A DNA stretch of 64,000 nt, taken from the NCBI RefSeq assembly GCF_030269605.1, contig NZ_BSTQ01000014.1, forward strand, positions 1 to 64,000, written 5' to 3'. Position 1 is the first letter of the stretch. Each line of letters opens with the position of its first letter. Made by a program: the position numbers and the translations under genes. Source of the stretch: Lentzea sp. NBRC 105346 (GTDB lineage Bacteria > Actinomycetota > Actinomycetes > Mycobacteriales > Pseudonocardiaceae). Positions 8,352 to 17,778 of the stretch are shown here, one piece after another. The notes below the pieces were generated by a model, which saw only the letters and a list, made by a program, of their open reading frames with translations, was not told the DNA's origin and did not search any database.

Positions 8352-8712
8352 GGAGCTTCCTCCATCGCTGCGCGCGGCCGCGGACCAGATGATGGAGACG
8401 ATGGTCGCGCCGTTCGAGCCGGACGGGCCCGAAGGAGCGTTCTCCGTCCTGCACTCCGGCGAGGACGCCGTGTGGCTCAACGTGTACATGTGGTGCCAGG
8501 AAGCGATCGTCCGGTGTGTCATGGCCTCCGCGCCCCAGGACGATCCGGAGTCTTTCGAACCGTTGAAAGAACCGCTGATCGGGTGCGTGTGGGAGCTGCC
8601 GATCCTGGAGTTCGAGCGGTCTTCGTGGGTGCGCAACATGTTGCTGATCGAGCCTTCGCTCGGCGCTTACCTGCGGGACCGCCGACCGGCCGGGTTGGTC
8701 GGCGGTCCCTGA
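8260..8712 (+). CDS. Hypothetical protein
   Basis: 150 residues from ATG 8260 with GGAG just upstream. Acidic, no membrane segment or signal peptide. Contains the Trp- and Glu-rich stretch LNVYMWCQEAIVRCVMASAP and the hydrophobic motif CVWELPILEFE. The start overlaps the SGNH hydrolase gene by 92 bases, so the real start may be later (for example the GTG at 8320). I do not recognise the family. Confidence 0.65.
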   Translation: MTFRERHVRPLPVAVAARWQVKRYELTLDGEELPPSLRAAADQMMETMVAPFEPDGPEGAFSVLHSGEDAVWLNVYMWCQEAIVRCVMASAPQDDPESFEPLKEPLIGCVWELPILEFERSSWVRNMLLIEPSLGAYLRDRRPAGLVGGP

Positions 8713-8718
8713 CCAGGG

Positions 8719-9687
8719 TCAGGGCGTGAAGCTGACGATCTTGTCCACACCGCCGCCGTTGGTCGACGAGAACCAGAGGGTGCCGTCCGGCGCCAGCTCG
8801 ACCGCGCGCAGCTTGCCGTACTTGCCGGTGAACAGCGCCTCGGGCGTGCCGGCCTTGCCGCTCTTCACCGGGATCTTCCACAGGCGCTTGCCGATGTTGC
8901 CCGCCATGTACAGGTTGCCCTTGAAGTAACCGAGGTCGCTCGGCGTCGCCTCGGAAGTGCTCCACTGCACGATCGGGTCGACGAAACCGGGCTTGCCGCA
9001 CTTGCCCTCGCACACCGGCCACCCGTAGTTGCGGCCGTGCTCCACGCGGTTGAGCTCGTCGAACGTGCTCTCACCGGACTCGGACACGAACATCCGGCCT
9101 TGCGGATCCCACGTGATGCCCTGCGGGTCGCGGTGCCCGAGCGAGTACACCAGGGTGGAACCGACGGGCTTGCCGGACGGGCGCATGCGCAACACCTTGC
9201 CCGCCAACGACTTCGGGTCCTGCGCCAGGGCCGGTTGCTGCGCGTCGCCGGTCGTCGCGTACAGCAGGCCGTCCGGGCCGAACGCCAGGCGGCCACCGAC
9301 CCGCTTCTGCCCCAACGGAATTCCGGTGACGATGGGACGAACAGTGCCACCGAGCTGCAGCGAGGCGATGCGGTTGTCCGTCTCGGTGGAGTAGTAGATG
9401 AAGACGGTCTTGTCCACGACGTACTTCGGGGACACCGCGATGCCGAGCAGCCCGCTCTGCACGCCGTTGGGCTTCGCCTCGGCGATCTTCTGCACCTCGC
9501 GGACCACACCGTCGCGCACGGACATGATGCGGGCGCTGTCCCGTTCCGTGAACAGCGCCGAACCGTCCGGCAGGAAACCGATCGCCCACGGATGGGTCAG
9601 ACCGGTCGCTATCTCGCGTTCGGCCGCGGGTGCCGGTGTGCACACGGACACCGACAACACCGCGGCCAGAACCACATTTGTCACCAT
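8719..9687 (-). CDS. Secreted PQQ-type sugar dehydrogenase-like beta-propeller
   Basis: 322 residues with an N-terminal signal peptide ending near PAPAAE. The rest is a six-bladed glucose/sorbosone dehydrogenase (GSDH) propeller with family motifs TGLTHPWAIGFLPDG, GLLGIAVSP, GGRLAFGPDGLLY, SLGHRDPQGITWDP, FVSESGE and GRNYGWP. Members oxidise aldoses with PQQ, but many actinobacterial paralogues have unknown substrates. It points towards the 8260-8712 gene and leaves only six bases between the two stops. Confidence 0.88.
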   Translation of the reverse strand: MVTNVVLAAVLSVSVCTPAPAAEREIATGLTHPWAIGFLPDGSALFTERDSARIMSVRDGVVREVQKIAEAKPNGVQSGLLGIAVSPKYVVDKTVFIYYSTETDNRIASLQLGGTVRPIVTGIPLGQKRVGGRLAFGPDGLLYATTGDAQQPALAQDPKSLAGKVLRMRPSGKPVGSTLVYSLGHRDPQGITWDPQGRMFVSESGESTFDELNRVEHGRNYGWPVCEGKCGKPGFVDPIVQWSTSEATPSDLGYFKGNLYMAGNIGKRLWKIPVKSGKAGTPEALFTGKYGKLRAVELAPDGTLWFSSTNGGGVDKIVSFTP

Positions 9688-9708
9688 GCGGCAGGAGCGA
9701 ACTCCCGC

Positions 9709-11508
9709 TCAGGAACCCGCGTCAAGGTCGTAAACCATCTGCCCACCAACAGAAACCGCCTTGAAGTGGGCGGATACCCAATCGGCTATGTCCGAACCGC
9801 CGCGACCTGAAACGAAGTATCCGATTTTCCCTTCTGAGACGTAACGCTGGAACTCCTCCAATGTGGGCGCGGGGTCGCCACCGTTCCAGCCGCCGATCGC
9901 GATCACCGGCCGGCCCGAACCGAGCTGCAACGCGGCGGCGCTCTGCGCGCCGGTCGTCGCGGCGGCCCACTGGGTGTCCGTCTGCGCCAGCAACGCGTTC
10001 AGCTCGCTGCTGGAAACGGCGCCGCCCGGACCGCCCCGCATACCCATGCCGCTCTGCACCGGCCCGGACATCGGGATCGAGCCCGCGTGCGTCTGAGCCG
10101 CGGTCGCGAACGAATAGGCGGACGTGCCGAACAGAGCCGCCGCCACGATCGCACCGATGAACGCACTTCGCTTGACACCGAACAACAATGCGAACGTGAC
10201 CAGGGCCGTCAGCACCAGCAGCGTCCAGCGCACCCACGGCTGCCAGTCCGGCACACGGGCCAGCAGGATGAAGCCCCAGACGCCGGTGAAAGCGACCATC
10301 ACGGTCAGCGCCACCCGAGCCGGGAAGTGCGCCCGGCCGCGCCACAGCTCCCGTCCGGAGATCGCGACCAGCGCGCTGATCGCGGGTGCGAGCGCCACCG
10401 TGTAGTAGGGGTGCGTGATGCCGCTCATGAAGCTGAACACCACGCCGCTCACGACGAGCCAGCCGCCCCACAACACCAAGGCCGCACGTGTGCGGTCAAT
10501 TCTTCCTCCGCGACGCGTGAACCACAGGCCGGCGATGAGACCGATCAGTGCGGCGGGCAACAGCCACGAGATCTCCGCGCCCATGCTGGCGCCGAAGAGT
10601 CGCGTGATGCCCGTGGCGCCACCGAAACCGATGTTCCCGTTGCCGCCCATGCCACCGCCGGGTCCACCGCCACCGAAGATGCGGCCGAGTCCGTTGTAGC
10701 CGACGGCGAGTTCCCACAGGCCGTTGTTGTTCGAGCCGCCGATGTACGGGCGCGACGACGCCGGCCACAGGTCGACCAGCGCGATGAACCACCCGGCGGA
10801 CACGATCACCGCGATGCCCGCGCCCAGCAGGTGCAGGAACCGCTTGCCCAGACCCGTTGGGGCCGCGAGCAGGTACACCGCGGCGAGGCCCGGCAGCACG
10901 AGGAACGCCTGCATCATCTTCGTCAGGAACCCGAAGCCGATCGCGACGCCGGCGAGCGCCAGCCAGCGCCACGAAGCCTTTTCCAGCGCGCGGACCGTGC
11001 AGTACGCGGCCACGGTCATCAGCAGCACCAGCAACGCGTCCGGCAGGTTGAACCGGAACATCAGCGTGGCCACCGGCGTCAACGCCAGGGCCGCGCCCGC
11101 GAACAGCCCGGCCCACTCACCGGACGTGCGCTTCACGGTCGCGTACAGCACCCACACGGCCAGCACGCCCTCGATCGCCTGCGGCGCCAGCACGGTCCAG
11201 CTGGAGAAGCCGAAGACGCGCGCGAACAGTCCGCTCACCCACAGGAAGACGGGCGGCTTGTCGACCGTGATCACGTTGCCGGGGTCGAGCGAGCCGAACA
11301 GCAGCGCCTTCCAGCTCTGCGAACCGGCCTGCGTCGCCGCGGCGTAGAACTCGTTGCCGTAGCCGGAAGCGGTGAGGTTCCACAGGAAGAGGAACGCCGA
11401 TCCGACGAGCAGAGCCGCGAGGGCAATTCGATGCTTGGTCACGCGTCGATTGGTAGGCCCTCGGCGCTGATCCTCACGCGGAGGGGCCGCCTCCATGGTC
11501 AGCGTCAT
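9709..11508 (-). CDS. GT39-type membrane glycosyltransferase (second of pair)
   Basis: 599 residues with about 11-12 membrane helices. The first external loop carries the Asp motif ITVDKPPVFLWV, typical of ArnT/PMT-like polyprenyl-phosphate-sugar transferases. A Gly-rich loop (GGGGPGGGMGG) sits in the middle. The C-terminal extracytoplasmic domain includes WAAATTGAQSAAALQL and GGWNGGDPAPTLEEF, which is shared with the paralogue at 12266-13996. The start ATG 11508 overlaps the GT2 stop (ATGA). It probably transfers a sugar from the lipid carrier to an envelope acceptor. Confidence 0.9.
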   Translation of the reverse strand: MTLTMEAAPPREDQRRGPTNRRVTKHRIALAALLVGSAFLFLWNLTASGYGNEFYAAATQAGSQSWKALLFGSLDPGNVITVDKPPVFLWVSGLFARVFGFSSWTVLAPQAIEGVLAVWVLYATVKRTSGEWAGLFAGAALALTPVATLMFRFNLPDALLVLLMTVAAYCTVRALEKASWRWLALAGVAIGFGFLTKMMQAFLVLPGLAAVYLLAAPTGLGKRFLHLLGAGIAVIVSAGWFIALVDLWPASSRPYIGGSNNNGLWELAVGYNGLGRIFGGGGPGGGMGGNGNIGFGGATGITRLFGASMGAEISWLLPAALIGLIAGLWFTRRGGRIDRTRAALVLWGGWLVVSGVVFSFMSGITHPYYTVALAPAISALVAISGRELWRGRAHFPARVALTVMVAFTGVWGFILLARVPDWQPWVRWTLLVLTALVTFALLFGVKRSAFIGAIVAAALFGTSAYSFATAAQTHAGSIPMSGPVQSGMGMRGGPGGAVSSSELNALLAQTDTQWAAATTGAQSAAALQLGSGRPVIAIGGWNGGDPAPTLEEFQRYVSEGKIGYFVSGRGGSDIADWVSAHFKAVSVGGQMVYDLDAGS

Positions 11509-12266
11509 ACCGCGATCCTTCCCAGATGTCCGCGCAACTCCACGACGGGGTTGCGGCCGTAACGAAAACTCCGGCGCAGCCGCGCGATGCCGCGCAGGTC
11601 CTCCAGCGCCGTCTTGACGATGTCCACGCTGCTGTTCGGGTCGTCGACCCAGTCGACCGGCACCTCGTGGATGCGCAGTCCCGCGCGGGCGGCGAGCACC
11701 AGCAGTTCGGTGTCGAAGAACCAGTTCCGGTCCTCGACGTGTGGCAGCAGCGCGCGGGCCACGTCCGAGCGGATCGCCTTGAACCCGCATTGCGCGTCGG
11801 TGAAGCGGACGTTCAGCGCGCCGCGCACGATCACGTTGTAGCAGCGGGAGATCACCTCGCGCTTGACACCGCGGGTGACCCGCGCGCCGACCGCGAGCCG
11901 GCTGCCGATCGACAGGTCGGAGTGCCCGGAGAGCAGCGGCGCCACGAGCGGTTGCACGGCGCGCAGGTCCGTCGAGAGGTCGACGTCCATGTACGCCAGC
12001 ACATCCGCGTCCGACTCCGTCCACACCTTCGTCAACGCGCCGCCGCGCCCCTTGCGCTCCAACCGGATGCTGCGCACACCGGGCAGCTCGGACGCCAGGC
12101 GATCAGCGATCGCGGTCGTGTCGTCCGTGCTGGCGTTGTCGGCGATGGTGATGCGGAACGGGTGCGGGAAGGTCGCCGGCAGCTCGTCGCGCAGCCTGCG
12201 CACACTCCGTTCCAGGTCTTTCTGTTCGTTGTAGACGGGGATCACCACGTCGAGCGTCGGAGCCAT
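11505..12266 (-). CDS. GT2 polyprenyl-phosphate glycosyltransferase
   Basis: 253 residues, no membrane segments. GT-A fold of the dolichol-phosphate mannose synthase type: LDVVIPVYNEQ at the N-terminus, ITIADNASTDDT, then the DxD-type metal site in LAYMDVDLSTD, and QCGFKAI near the acceptor site. It should make the polyprenyl-phosphate sugar used by the two GT39 enzymes encoded on either side. Coupled to both neighbours (TGATG upstream, ATGA downstream). Confidence 0.93.
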   Translation of the reverse strand: MAPTLDVVIPVYNEQKDLERSVRRLRDELPATFPHPFRITIADNASTDDTTAIADRLASELPGVRSIRLERKGRGGALTKVWTESDADVLAYMDVDLSTDLRAVQPLVAPLLSGHSDLSIGSRLAVGARVTRGVKREVISRCYNVIVRGALNVRFTDAQCGFKAIRSDVARALLPHVEDRNWFFDTELLVLAARAGLRIHEVPVDWVDDPNSSVDIVKTALEDLRGIARLRRSFRYGRNPVVELRGHLGRIAV

Positions 12267-13996
12267 CAGGCACTCATTTCGTAGATGGTGACACCGTCGA
12301 CGGTCGTCGCGGTGAAGGTGTCGGCGACCCACTGGGCGATCCGCTCGGCGGCGTCACTGCCGCTGTCCGAGGGCATCCGCATCCCGTCACCGACGAAGTA
12401 CTTGATCTGTCCACTTCGGACGAGTTCCTGGAACTGCTCGAGCGTGGGCGAGGGATCGGTGCCGTTGAACCCGCCGACCGCCATCACCGGCCGGTCGCCG
12501 GCGAGCTGCAACCCGGCCGCGTTGTTGGAACCGACGGTGGCGGCGGCCCACTTCGTTTTGCTTTCGCGCAGCAACTCGGTGAGGTTCGCGCCGGGCGTCG
12601 TCGCACCGAGCAGGCCGCCCATGCCACCGTTTTTGTTGGGGGCGCGCATCCCGGGGGTGTTCTGCGGACCGGCGACCGGGATCGCGCCGGTGTGCGCGAC
12701 GGACGCCGTGGCGACCGAGTACGTCGCGGGACCGAGGAGCGCGGCGACCAGGGCGACCGGTACGGCCACCCGCAGCGACAGCACGAGCCCGATCGCGGCG
12801 ACCAGTCCGAGGACGAGAACAGCGATCGCCAGGGACCGCGCGAAGTTCGCGAGCAGCAGGTAGCACTGCACCGCGCTCAGTGCCGTCGCACCGGACAACG
12901 CCGCCGCGCACATCGGATCGGCGCGGCGGGCCCACAGTTCCGTGGCTCCGATACCGATGATCGCCGCGATCGCGGGCGCCATAGCGACGGTGTAGTAGGA
13001 GTGGATGATCCCGTTCATGAAGCTGAACACGCCGCCGGTGACGACGAGCCAGCCGCCCCACAGGCCCAGAGCCGCGCGAGCGCGACCCCTGGTCAGGAAC
13101 ATCCCGGCGACGAGCAGCACGACCGCGGTCGGCAGCAGCCACGCGATCTGACTGCCCATCTCGGCGCCCAGCAGGCGGCTCCAGCCCGGTGAGCCCCAGC
13201 CGCGGCCACCGCCGACGCTGCCGACCTCGTCACCGGTCAGCCGGCCGAGGCCGTTGTAGCCCAAGGCCAGTTCGAGCACGCTGTTCGTCTGCGATCCGCC
13301 GATGAACGGACGGTCGGACGTCAGCTCGACCGCGACGATCCACCAGGCACCCGCGACCACCATCGCGAGCGCCGAACCGCCGAGATGTAGTAGCCGTTTG
13401 GGGATGGTCGTTCGGGCCCAGATGAGGTATGAGAGCGCGATCGCGGGCAGCACCAGGAAGGCCTGGAGCATCTTCGTGAGAAAGCCGAATCCGACCGCGA
13501 CGCCGGCCAGCGCGAGCCACCATCCGTTGCCGCTCTCGATGGCGCGGGTCGCGCAGTACGCGGCCGTGATCAGCAGCATGACCAGCAGCGCGTCGGGATT
13601 GTTGAACCGGAACATGAGCACGGCGACCGGCGTGAGCGCCAGGACCGCGCCCGCGATGAGCGCGGCGGAGTGAGAGAACCAGCGCCGAACCGTTGCGTAA
13701 AGCAGCCACACGCTGCCGACACCCATCAACGCCTGCGGAACGAGGATGCTCCAGGCGTTGACACCGAAGATCCGCGCGGACAGACCCATCACCCACAGGG
13801 AGGCGGGTGTCTTGTCGACGGTGATCGAGTTCGCCGCGTCGCTCGACCCGAAGAACCAGGCCTTCCAGCTGTTCGCACCGGCCTGCGCGGCGGCCGAGTA
13901 GTACGCGTTCGCCCAGCCCGAATCACCGAGCCGCCACAGGTACAGGACGGCGGTCGCGCCCAGGAGTAACGAAAGGACGGCGCGGTCTCGTTTCAT
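12266..13996 (-). CDS. GT39-type membrane glycosyltransferase (first of pair)
   Basis: 576 residues, about 11 membrane helices, first-loop motif ITVDKTPASLWVMG and a C-terminal extracytoplasmic domain with KWAAATVGSNNAAGLQL and GGFNGTDPSPTLEQF. Clearly paralogous to the gene at 9709-11508 with the same gene length and topology. The start is ATG 13996; the longer frame upstream runs into the divergent promoter. First gene of a three-gene operon; a CCTGTG direct repeat upstream (14041-14057) suggests control by the two-component system at 15638-17717. Confidence 0.9.
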   Translation of the reverse strand: MKRDRAVLSLLLGATAVLYLWRLGDSGWANAYYSAAAQAGANSWKAWFFGSSDAANSITVDKTPASLWVMGLSARIFGVNAWSILVPQALMGVGSVWLLYATVRRWFSHSAALIAGAVLALTPVAVLMFRFNNPDALLVMLLITAAYCATRAIESGNGWWLALAGVAVGFGFLTKMLQAFLVLPAIALSYLIWARTTIPKRLLHLGGSALAMVVAGAWWIVAVELTSDRPFIGGSQTNSVLELALGYNGLGRLTGDEVGSVGGGRGWGSPGWSRLLGAEMGSQIAWLLPTAVVLLVAGMFLTRGRARAALGLWGGWLVVTGGVFSFMNGIIHSYYTVAMAPAIAAIIGIGATELWARRADPMCAAALSGATALSAVQCYLLLANFARSLAIAVLVLGLVAAIGLVLSLRVAVPVALVAALLGPATYSVATASVAHTGAIPVAGPQNTPGMRAPNKNGGMGGLLGATTPGANLTELLRESKTKWAAATVGSNNAAGLQLAGDRPVMAVGGFNGTDPSPTLEQFQELVRSGQIKYFVGDGMRMPSDSGSDAAERIAQWVADTFTATTVDGVTIYEMSA

Positions 13997-14040
13997 GCGG
14001 CCGAGCCTCGTGGCGCAGCCTGGGTGGCACGTGTGCCGTT

Positions 14041-14057
14041 CCTGTGCGCAACCTGTG
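14041..14057. promoter_or_regulatory. CCTGTG-N5-CCTGTG box upstream of the GT operon
   Basis: CCTGTG at 14041-14046 and again at 14052-14057, an 11-base period. It lies in the divergent region between the GT39 gene (start 13996) and the exported hydrolase (start 14116). The same arrangement occurs twice next to the response-regulator gene, which makes it a candidate binding site of that regulator. Confidence 0.5.
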
Positions 14058-14115
14058 CGCGCACACGACTTTCGTAGCTTCACCCGGCCCGATCGACGGC
14101 GATAGGAAGAACGCC

Positions 14116-15648
14116 ATGCGTTCGACACTTCTCAGACTCGTTGCGGCCGTGGCACTTCTGCCCGTCGTAGCGGTCCCCGCGGCGGCCTCGCCCGCCGTTC
14201 CGAAGATCGACTGGAAAGCCTGTGGGTCCGAGTACCCCGGCCTCGACTGCGCGACCGTCCCGGTTCCCCTCGACTACGACAACCCGCGAGGCGCGACGAC
14301 CAAGGTCGCGCTCGCCCGCAAGCCCGCCTCCGACAAGGCGAACCGGATCGGCACACTGTTCATCAACCCCGGTGGCCCCGGCGGTTCCGGCGTCGAGTTC
14401 GCGCTCGGCGCGGGCAACGAACTGGACAAGCAGCTCAAGGGCCGGTTCGACATCGTCGGGTTCGATCCGCGCGGCATCGGGCAGTCCGACCCGATCCACT
14501 GCTTCGCCAGTGAGGAGGAGCTGAACAAGTTCTTCGAGGGCATCCCCGCCTTCCCCTACCAGGCGGACCAGGAACGGCCGTACTTCGACCGGCTCCGCTC
14601 GTTGGCTCCGAAGTGCCTCGCCGCGGACCGCACGATCGCCCGGCACATGAGCACCGCCGACGTCGCGCGGGACATGGACCTGCTGCGCCAGGCCGTCGGT
14701 GACAAGAAGATCTCCTACCTGGGCTTCTCGTACGGCACGTTCCTCGGTGCCACCTACGCGAACCTGTTCCCGAACAACATCCGCGCGCTCGCCATCGACG
14801 GCGTGCTCAACCCCGAGCTTTGGTCGAGCGGCCGGCAGATCCAGTCCGACCGGATCGCCACCGCCGAGGAGTTCGGCGAGTTCCTGAAGCTGTGCGACGC
14901 CGCGGGTTCCGCCTGCGCGTTCCACACGCCGGGCGGCGCGGTGAAGCGCTGGGAGCGGACCGCGGACTCGATTCGCAAGAAGCCGATCAAACTCGGCGAC
15001 GAGCTGGTCACCTACGACGTGCTGATCAACTTCGTGGTCGGCGCGATGTACGGGCCGGAGGGCTGGGGCGGCCCGCAGGGCGCGGGCGCGGTCCTCGACC
15101 AGATCGCTGACGTGGTCGAAGGTTCCGTCTCCGCTGCTTCCGCTCCGTTCACTCGTGAGGCCGACTACGCCAACGGTTTCGACGCCTACAACGGAAACGT
15201 GTGCGCCGACATCCAGATGCCGTCGCGGTTCGGTGAGTACCAGGCGATCGGCAGGTACGCCGAGGCCGGCTCCCGGTTCGGCCCGCTGTGGTGGTGGGGC
15301 AACGCGGCGTGCGCCGACTGGCCCGTCAACGACGACCGCTACACCGGCCCGTGGAACCACCGCACGTCCGCGCCGGTTCTGGTGGTGGGCAACCACTTCG
15401 ACGGCATCACGGACTTCCGCGGCGCCCAGGCCGTCGCGCGGCAGCTGCCGAACAGCCGCCTGCTCGCGTACGCGGGCTGGGGCCACACGGCGTACGGTCG
15501 CTCCGGCTGCACCACCGAGTACATGAACAACTACCTGCTGACCGGCGCACTGCCGCCCGTCGGCACGGTGTGCGCGGCCAACCCGAACCCATTCCTGCCT
15601 TCGGTGGCTTCGGTTTCGGCCGGCCTGCCGGTTGCGCCTAGGCGCTAG
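14116..15648 (+). CDS. Exported alpha/beta hydrolase, tripeptidyl-aminopeptidase type
   Basis: 510 residues. Signal peptide of about 25 residues ending AAASPA. Alpha/beta hydrolase fold with the family's FINPGGPGGSG oxyanion region, nucleophile Ser205 in GFSYGT, Asp429 in GNHFDGITDF and His457 in GWGHTAYG. The C-terminal TAP-like domain has the usual Cys residues. Family members (SlpD/SlpE, Streptomyces tripeptidyl aminopeptidase) release peptides outside the cell. AGGA precedes ATG 14116. Divergent from the GT operon and convergent with the kinase gene at 15638, which it overlaps by 11 bases. Confidence 0.92.
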   Translation: MRSTLLRLVAAVALLPVVAVPAAASPAVPKIDWKACGSEYPGLDCATVPVPLDYDNPRGATTKVALARKPASDKANRIGTLFINPGGPGGSGVEFALGAGNELDKQLKGRFDIVGFDPRGIGQSDPIHCFASEEELNKFFEGIPAFPYQADQERPYFDRLRSLAPKCLAADRTIARHMSTADVARDMDLLRQAVGDKKISYLGFSYGTFLGATYANLFPNNIRALAIDGVLNPELWSSGRQIQSDRIATAEEFGEFLKLCDAAGSACAFHTPGGAVKRWERTADSIRKKPIKLGDELVTYDVLINFVVGAMYGPEGWGGPQGAGAVLDQIADVVEGSVSAASAPFTREADYANGFDAYNGNVCADIQMPSRFGEYQAIGRYAEAGSRFGPLWWWGNAACADWPVNDDRYTGPWNHRTSAPVLVVGNHFDGITDFRGAQAVARQLPNSRLLAYAGWGHTAYGRSGCTTEYMNNYLLTGALPPVGTVCAANPNPFLPSVASVSAGLPVAPRR

Positions 15649-17005
15649 TACTGAGCTGGACGGTGAACCGGGTACGTCCCGGTTCACTGTCCACCCGCAC
15701 CTGTCCGCCGTGCGCGCTGACCACCGCTGTGACGATCGAGAGCCCGAGGCCCGTGCTGCCCGCGGCTCTCGATCGCGAGCTGTCGCCGCGCGCGAACCGT
15801 TCGAACACTTCGAGGTCCTTCGGGATGCCCGGCCCGTCGTCCGTGACCGTCAGGTCCACGTGTCCGTTGTGGACGCTCAGTCCGGTGACGACCGTGGTGC
15901 CCGGCGGGGTGTGCGTGCGGGCGTTGCTGAGCAGGTTGCCGATCACCTGATGCAGGCGTTGCACGTCGCCTCTGATCGTGACCGGCTCCTCGGGCAGGTC
16001 CAGTTTCCAGTTGTGGTCGCGGCCGGCGATCCGGGCGTCGCCCACGACGTCGATGACCAGGCGCGTGAGGTCGACGTCCTTGTCCTCCAGTGGACGGCCC
16101 GCGTCGATTCTCGCGAGTAGCAGTAGGTCTTCCACCAGGGACGTCATGCGCGTCGCTTCGGACTCGACGCGGCCCATGGCGTGCTTGATGTCGTGCGGGA
16201 TGTCTTCCTTGGTGCGCCTGGTTAGTTCGGCGTAGCCACGGATCGCGGCGAGCGGGGTGCGCAGTTCGTGGGACGCGTCCGCGACGAACTGCCGGACGCG
16301 CATTTCGCTGGCGTGCCTGGAGTTCAGTGCGCTCTCGACGTGGCCGAGCATGCGGTTCAGCGCGAGGCCGACCTTGCCGACCTCGGTGTCCGGGTCGGCG
16401 TCCTCGATGCGTTCCGGGACGGTGACTTCGCCCTCGTGCAGGGGAAGTTCGGAGACGCGCGTGGCGGTGGCGGCCATGTCGTCCAAGGGTTTCAGCGTCC
16501 GGCGGATGATTACCCGGCCGACCAGGGCCGCCGCGCAGACGGCCGCGGCGCCGAGCGCGACCAGGAGCAGACCCATCTGCCACAGCAGGTCGGTGACCGA
16601 GTCGAGCGGCAGTGCGACGACCGACCGCCCGTCGGAGAGGACGCGGTAGTCGCCGAGGTCCGGCAGCGCGATGGTGTGCCCGCGGGGGCCGGTGTTCGGC
16701 ACGGACAGCAACGCCTCGATCTGCGCGTCGGTCAGCGGGTCGAAGCCCACGTCGGCCGCCTTGGCCTTCCCGGCTTGCAGCGATCCGTCGCGCAGGTGGT
16801 CGACGCGGACCAGGCCTGGCTCGATGCGCATGATGTTGGGCGGTCCGAGGTGCGAGGCGACCCGGCCGTCGAGCTGCCGGAGCGCGGTCTCGTGCAGCGC
16901 TACGAGCACGACGGTCCCGATCAGCGCGATCAGCACTGCGAGCAGGAACACCTGGCCCGCGACCAGCTTCGCTCTGAGCGTCCTAGGCCGCCGGCTTGAG
17001 GACAT
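15638..17005 (-). CDS. Sensor histidine kinase
   Basis: 455 residues. Membrane segments at about 15-37 and 140-163 flank an extracytoplasmic domain. HAMP linker, H-box DASHELRTPLAAIRGY with His246, N-box GNLLSNARTH, G-boxes DDGPGIPKD and GLGLSIV. Encoded after and overlapping its response regulator by 23 bases. Similar in layout to actinobacterial TcrY/TrcS-type kinases. Confidence 0.94.
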   Translation of the reverse strand: MSSSRRPRTLRAKLVAGQVFLLAVLIALIGTVVLVALHETALRQLDGRVASHLGPPNIMRIEPGLVRVDHLRDGSLQAGKAKAADVGFDPLTDAQIEALLSVPNTGPRGHTIALPDLGDYRVLSDGRSVVALPLDSVTDLLWQMGLLLVALGAAAVCAAALVGRVIIRRTLKPLDDMAATATRVSELPLHEGEVTVPERIEDADPDTEVGKVGLALNRMLGHVESALNSRHASEMRVRQFVADASHELRTPLAAIRGYAELTRRTKEDIPHDIKHAMGRVESEATRMTSLVEDLLLLARIDAGRPLEDKDVDLTRLVIDVVGDARIAGRDHNWKLDLPEEPVTIRGDVQRLHQVIGNLLSNARTHTPPGTTVVTGLSVHNGHVDLTVTDDGPGIPKDLEVFERFARGDSSRSRAAGSTGLGLSIVTAVVSAHGGQVRVDSEPGRTRFTVQLSTSA

Positions 17006-17717
17006 ACCCCGCGCCTCGCATCGTGTGGATCATCGGCGCGCGGCCGGCGTCGATCTTCTTGCGCAAATAGGAGATGTAGAGCTCGACGATGTTGGCCTGG
17101 CCGCCGAAGTCGTAGTTCCAGACGCGGTCGAGGATCTGCGCCTTGCTGAGTACGCGCCGCGGGTTGCGCATGAGGAACCGGAGCAGTTCGAACTCGGTGG
17201 CGGTCAACTCGATCGAGTCGCCGCCGCGGTAGACCTCGCGGGTGTCCTCGTTGAGCGTCAGGTCGCCGACGGTGAGGCGGGCGCCCGCGTTCGCCTCGGT
17301 GACGCCGGTGCGGCGCATCAACCCGCGCAGCCGCAGTACGACCTCCTCCAAGCTGAACGGCTTGGTGACGTAGTCGTCGCCACCCGCGGTGAGGCCCGCG
17401 ATCCGGTCCTCGACGGCATCCTTGGCCGTGAGGAACAGCACCGGCACGTTGGGCGTCTCGGCGCGGATGCGTTTGAGGACCTCGAGGCCGTCGATGTCGG
17501 GCAGCATGACGTCCAGTACGACCGCGTCCGGCCGGAAGTCGCGGGCGGTCTTCACGGCGGTGAGGCCGTCGAGCGCGGTGCGCACGTCCCAGGTCTCCAT
17601 CCGCAGGGCCATGGACATGAGCTCGGCGAGTGTGGACTCGTCGTCGACCACGAGCACCCGCACCGGCTGGCCGTCAGGCCTGCGGAGTTCCGCCTTCATC
17701 GCGCGCATGGCTCCCAT
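16983..17717 (-). CDS. OmpR/PhoB-family response regulator
   Basis: 244 residues from ATG 17717; ATGs at 17708 and 17699 are alternatives, since the receiver domain begins about 20 residues in (VRVLVVDDES). Phospho-acceptor Asp69 (VVLDVMLPDID), Thr in FLTAKD and Lys in DYVTKPF. The C-terminal winged helix ends HTMRGAGYVLKPA. The divergent region upstream holds two CCTGTG direct repeats (17731-17747 and 17779-17795), so autoregulation together with control of the small membrane protein is likely. Confidence 0.95.
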   Translation of the reverse strand: MGAMRAMKAELRRPDGQPVRVLVVDDESTLAELMSMALRMETWDVRTALDGLTAVKTARDFRPDAVVLDVMLPDIDGLEVLKRIRAETPNVPVLFLTAKDAVEDRIAGLTAGGDDYVTKPFSLEEVVLRLRGLMRRTGVTEANAGARLTVGDLTLNEDTREVYRGGDSIELTATEFELLRFLMRNPRRVLSKAQILDRVWNYDFGGQANIVELYISYLRKKIDAGRAPMIHTMRGAGYVLKPAA

Positions 17718-17730
17718 CGTGAACGCCGAT

Positions 17731-17747
17731 CCTGTGTACCACCTGTG
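17731..17747. promoter_or_regulatory. CCTGTG-N5-CCTGTG box next to the regulator start
   Basis: CCTGTG at 17731-17736 and 17742-17747, an 11-base period, 14-30 bases upstream of the regulator ATG at 17717. Candidate autoregulatory site. Confidence 0.5.
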
Positions 17748-17778
17748 AAGCTCTTGCACAGTTTGTGCTGGCCGGGCG

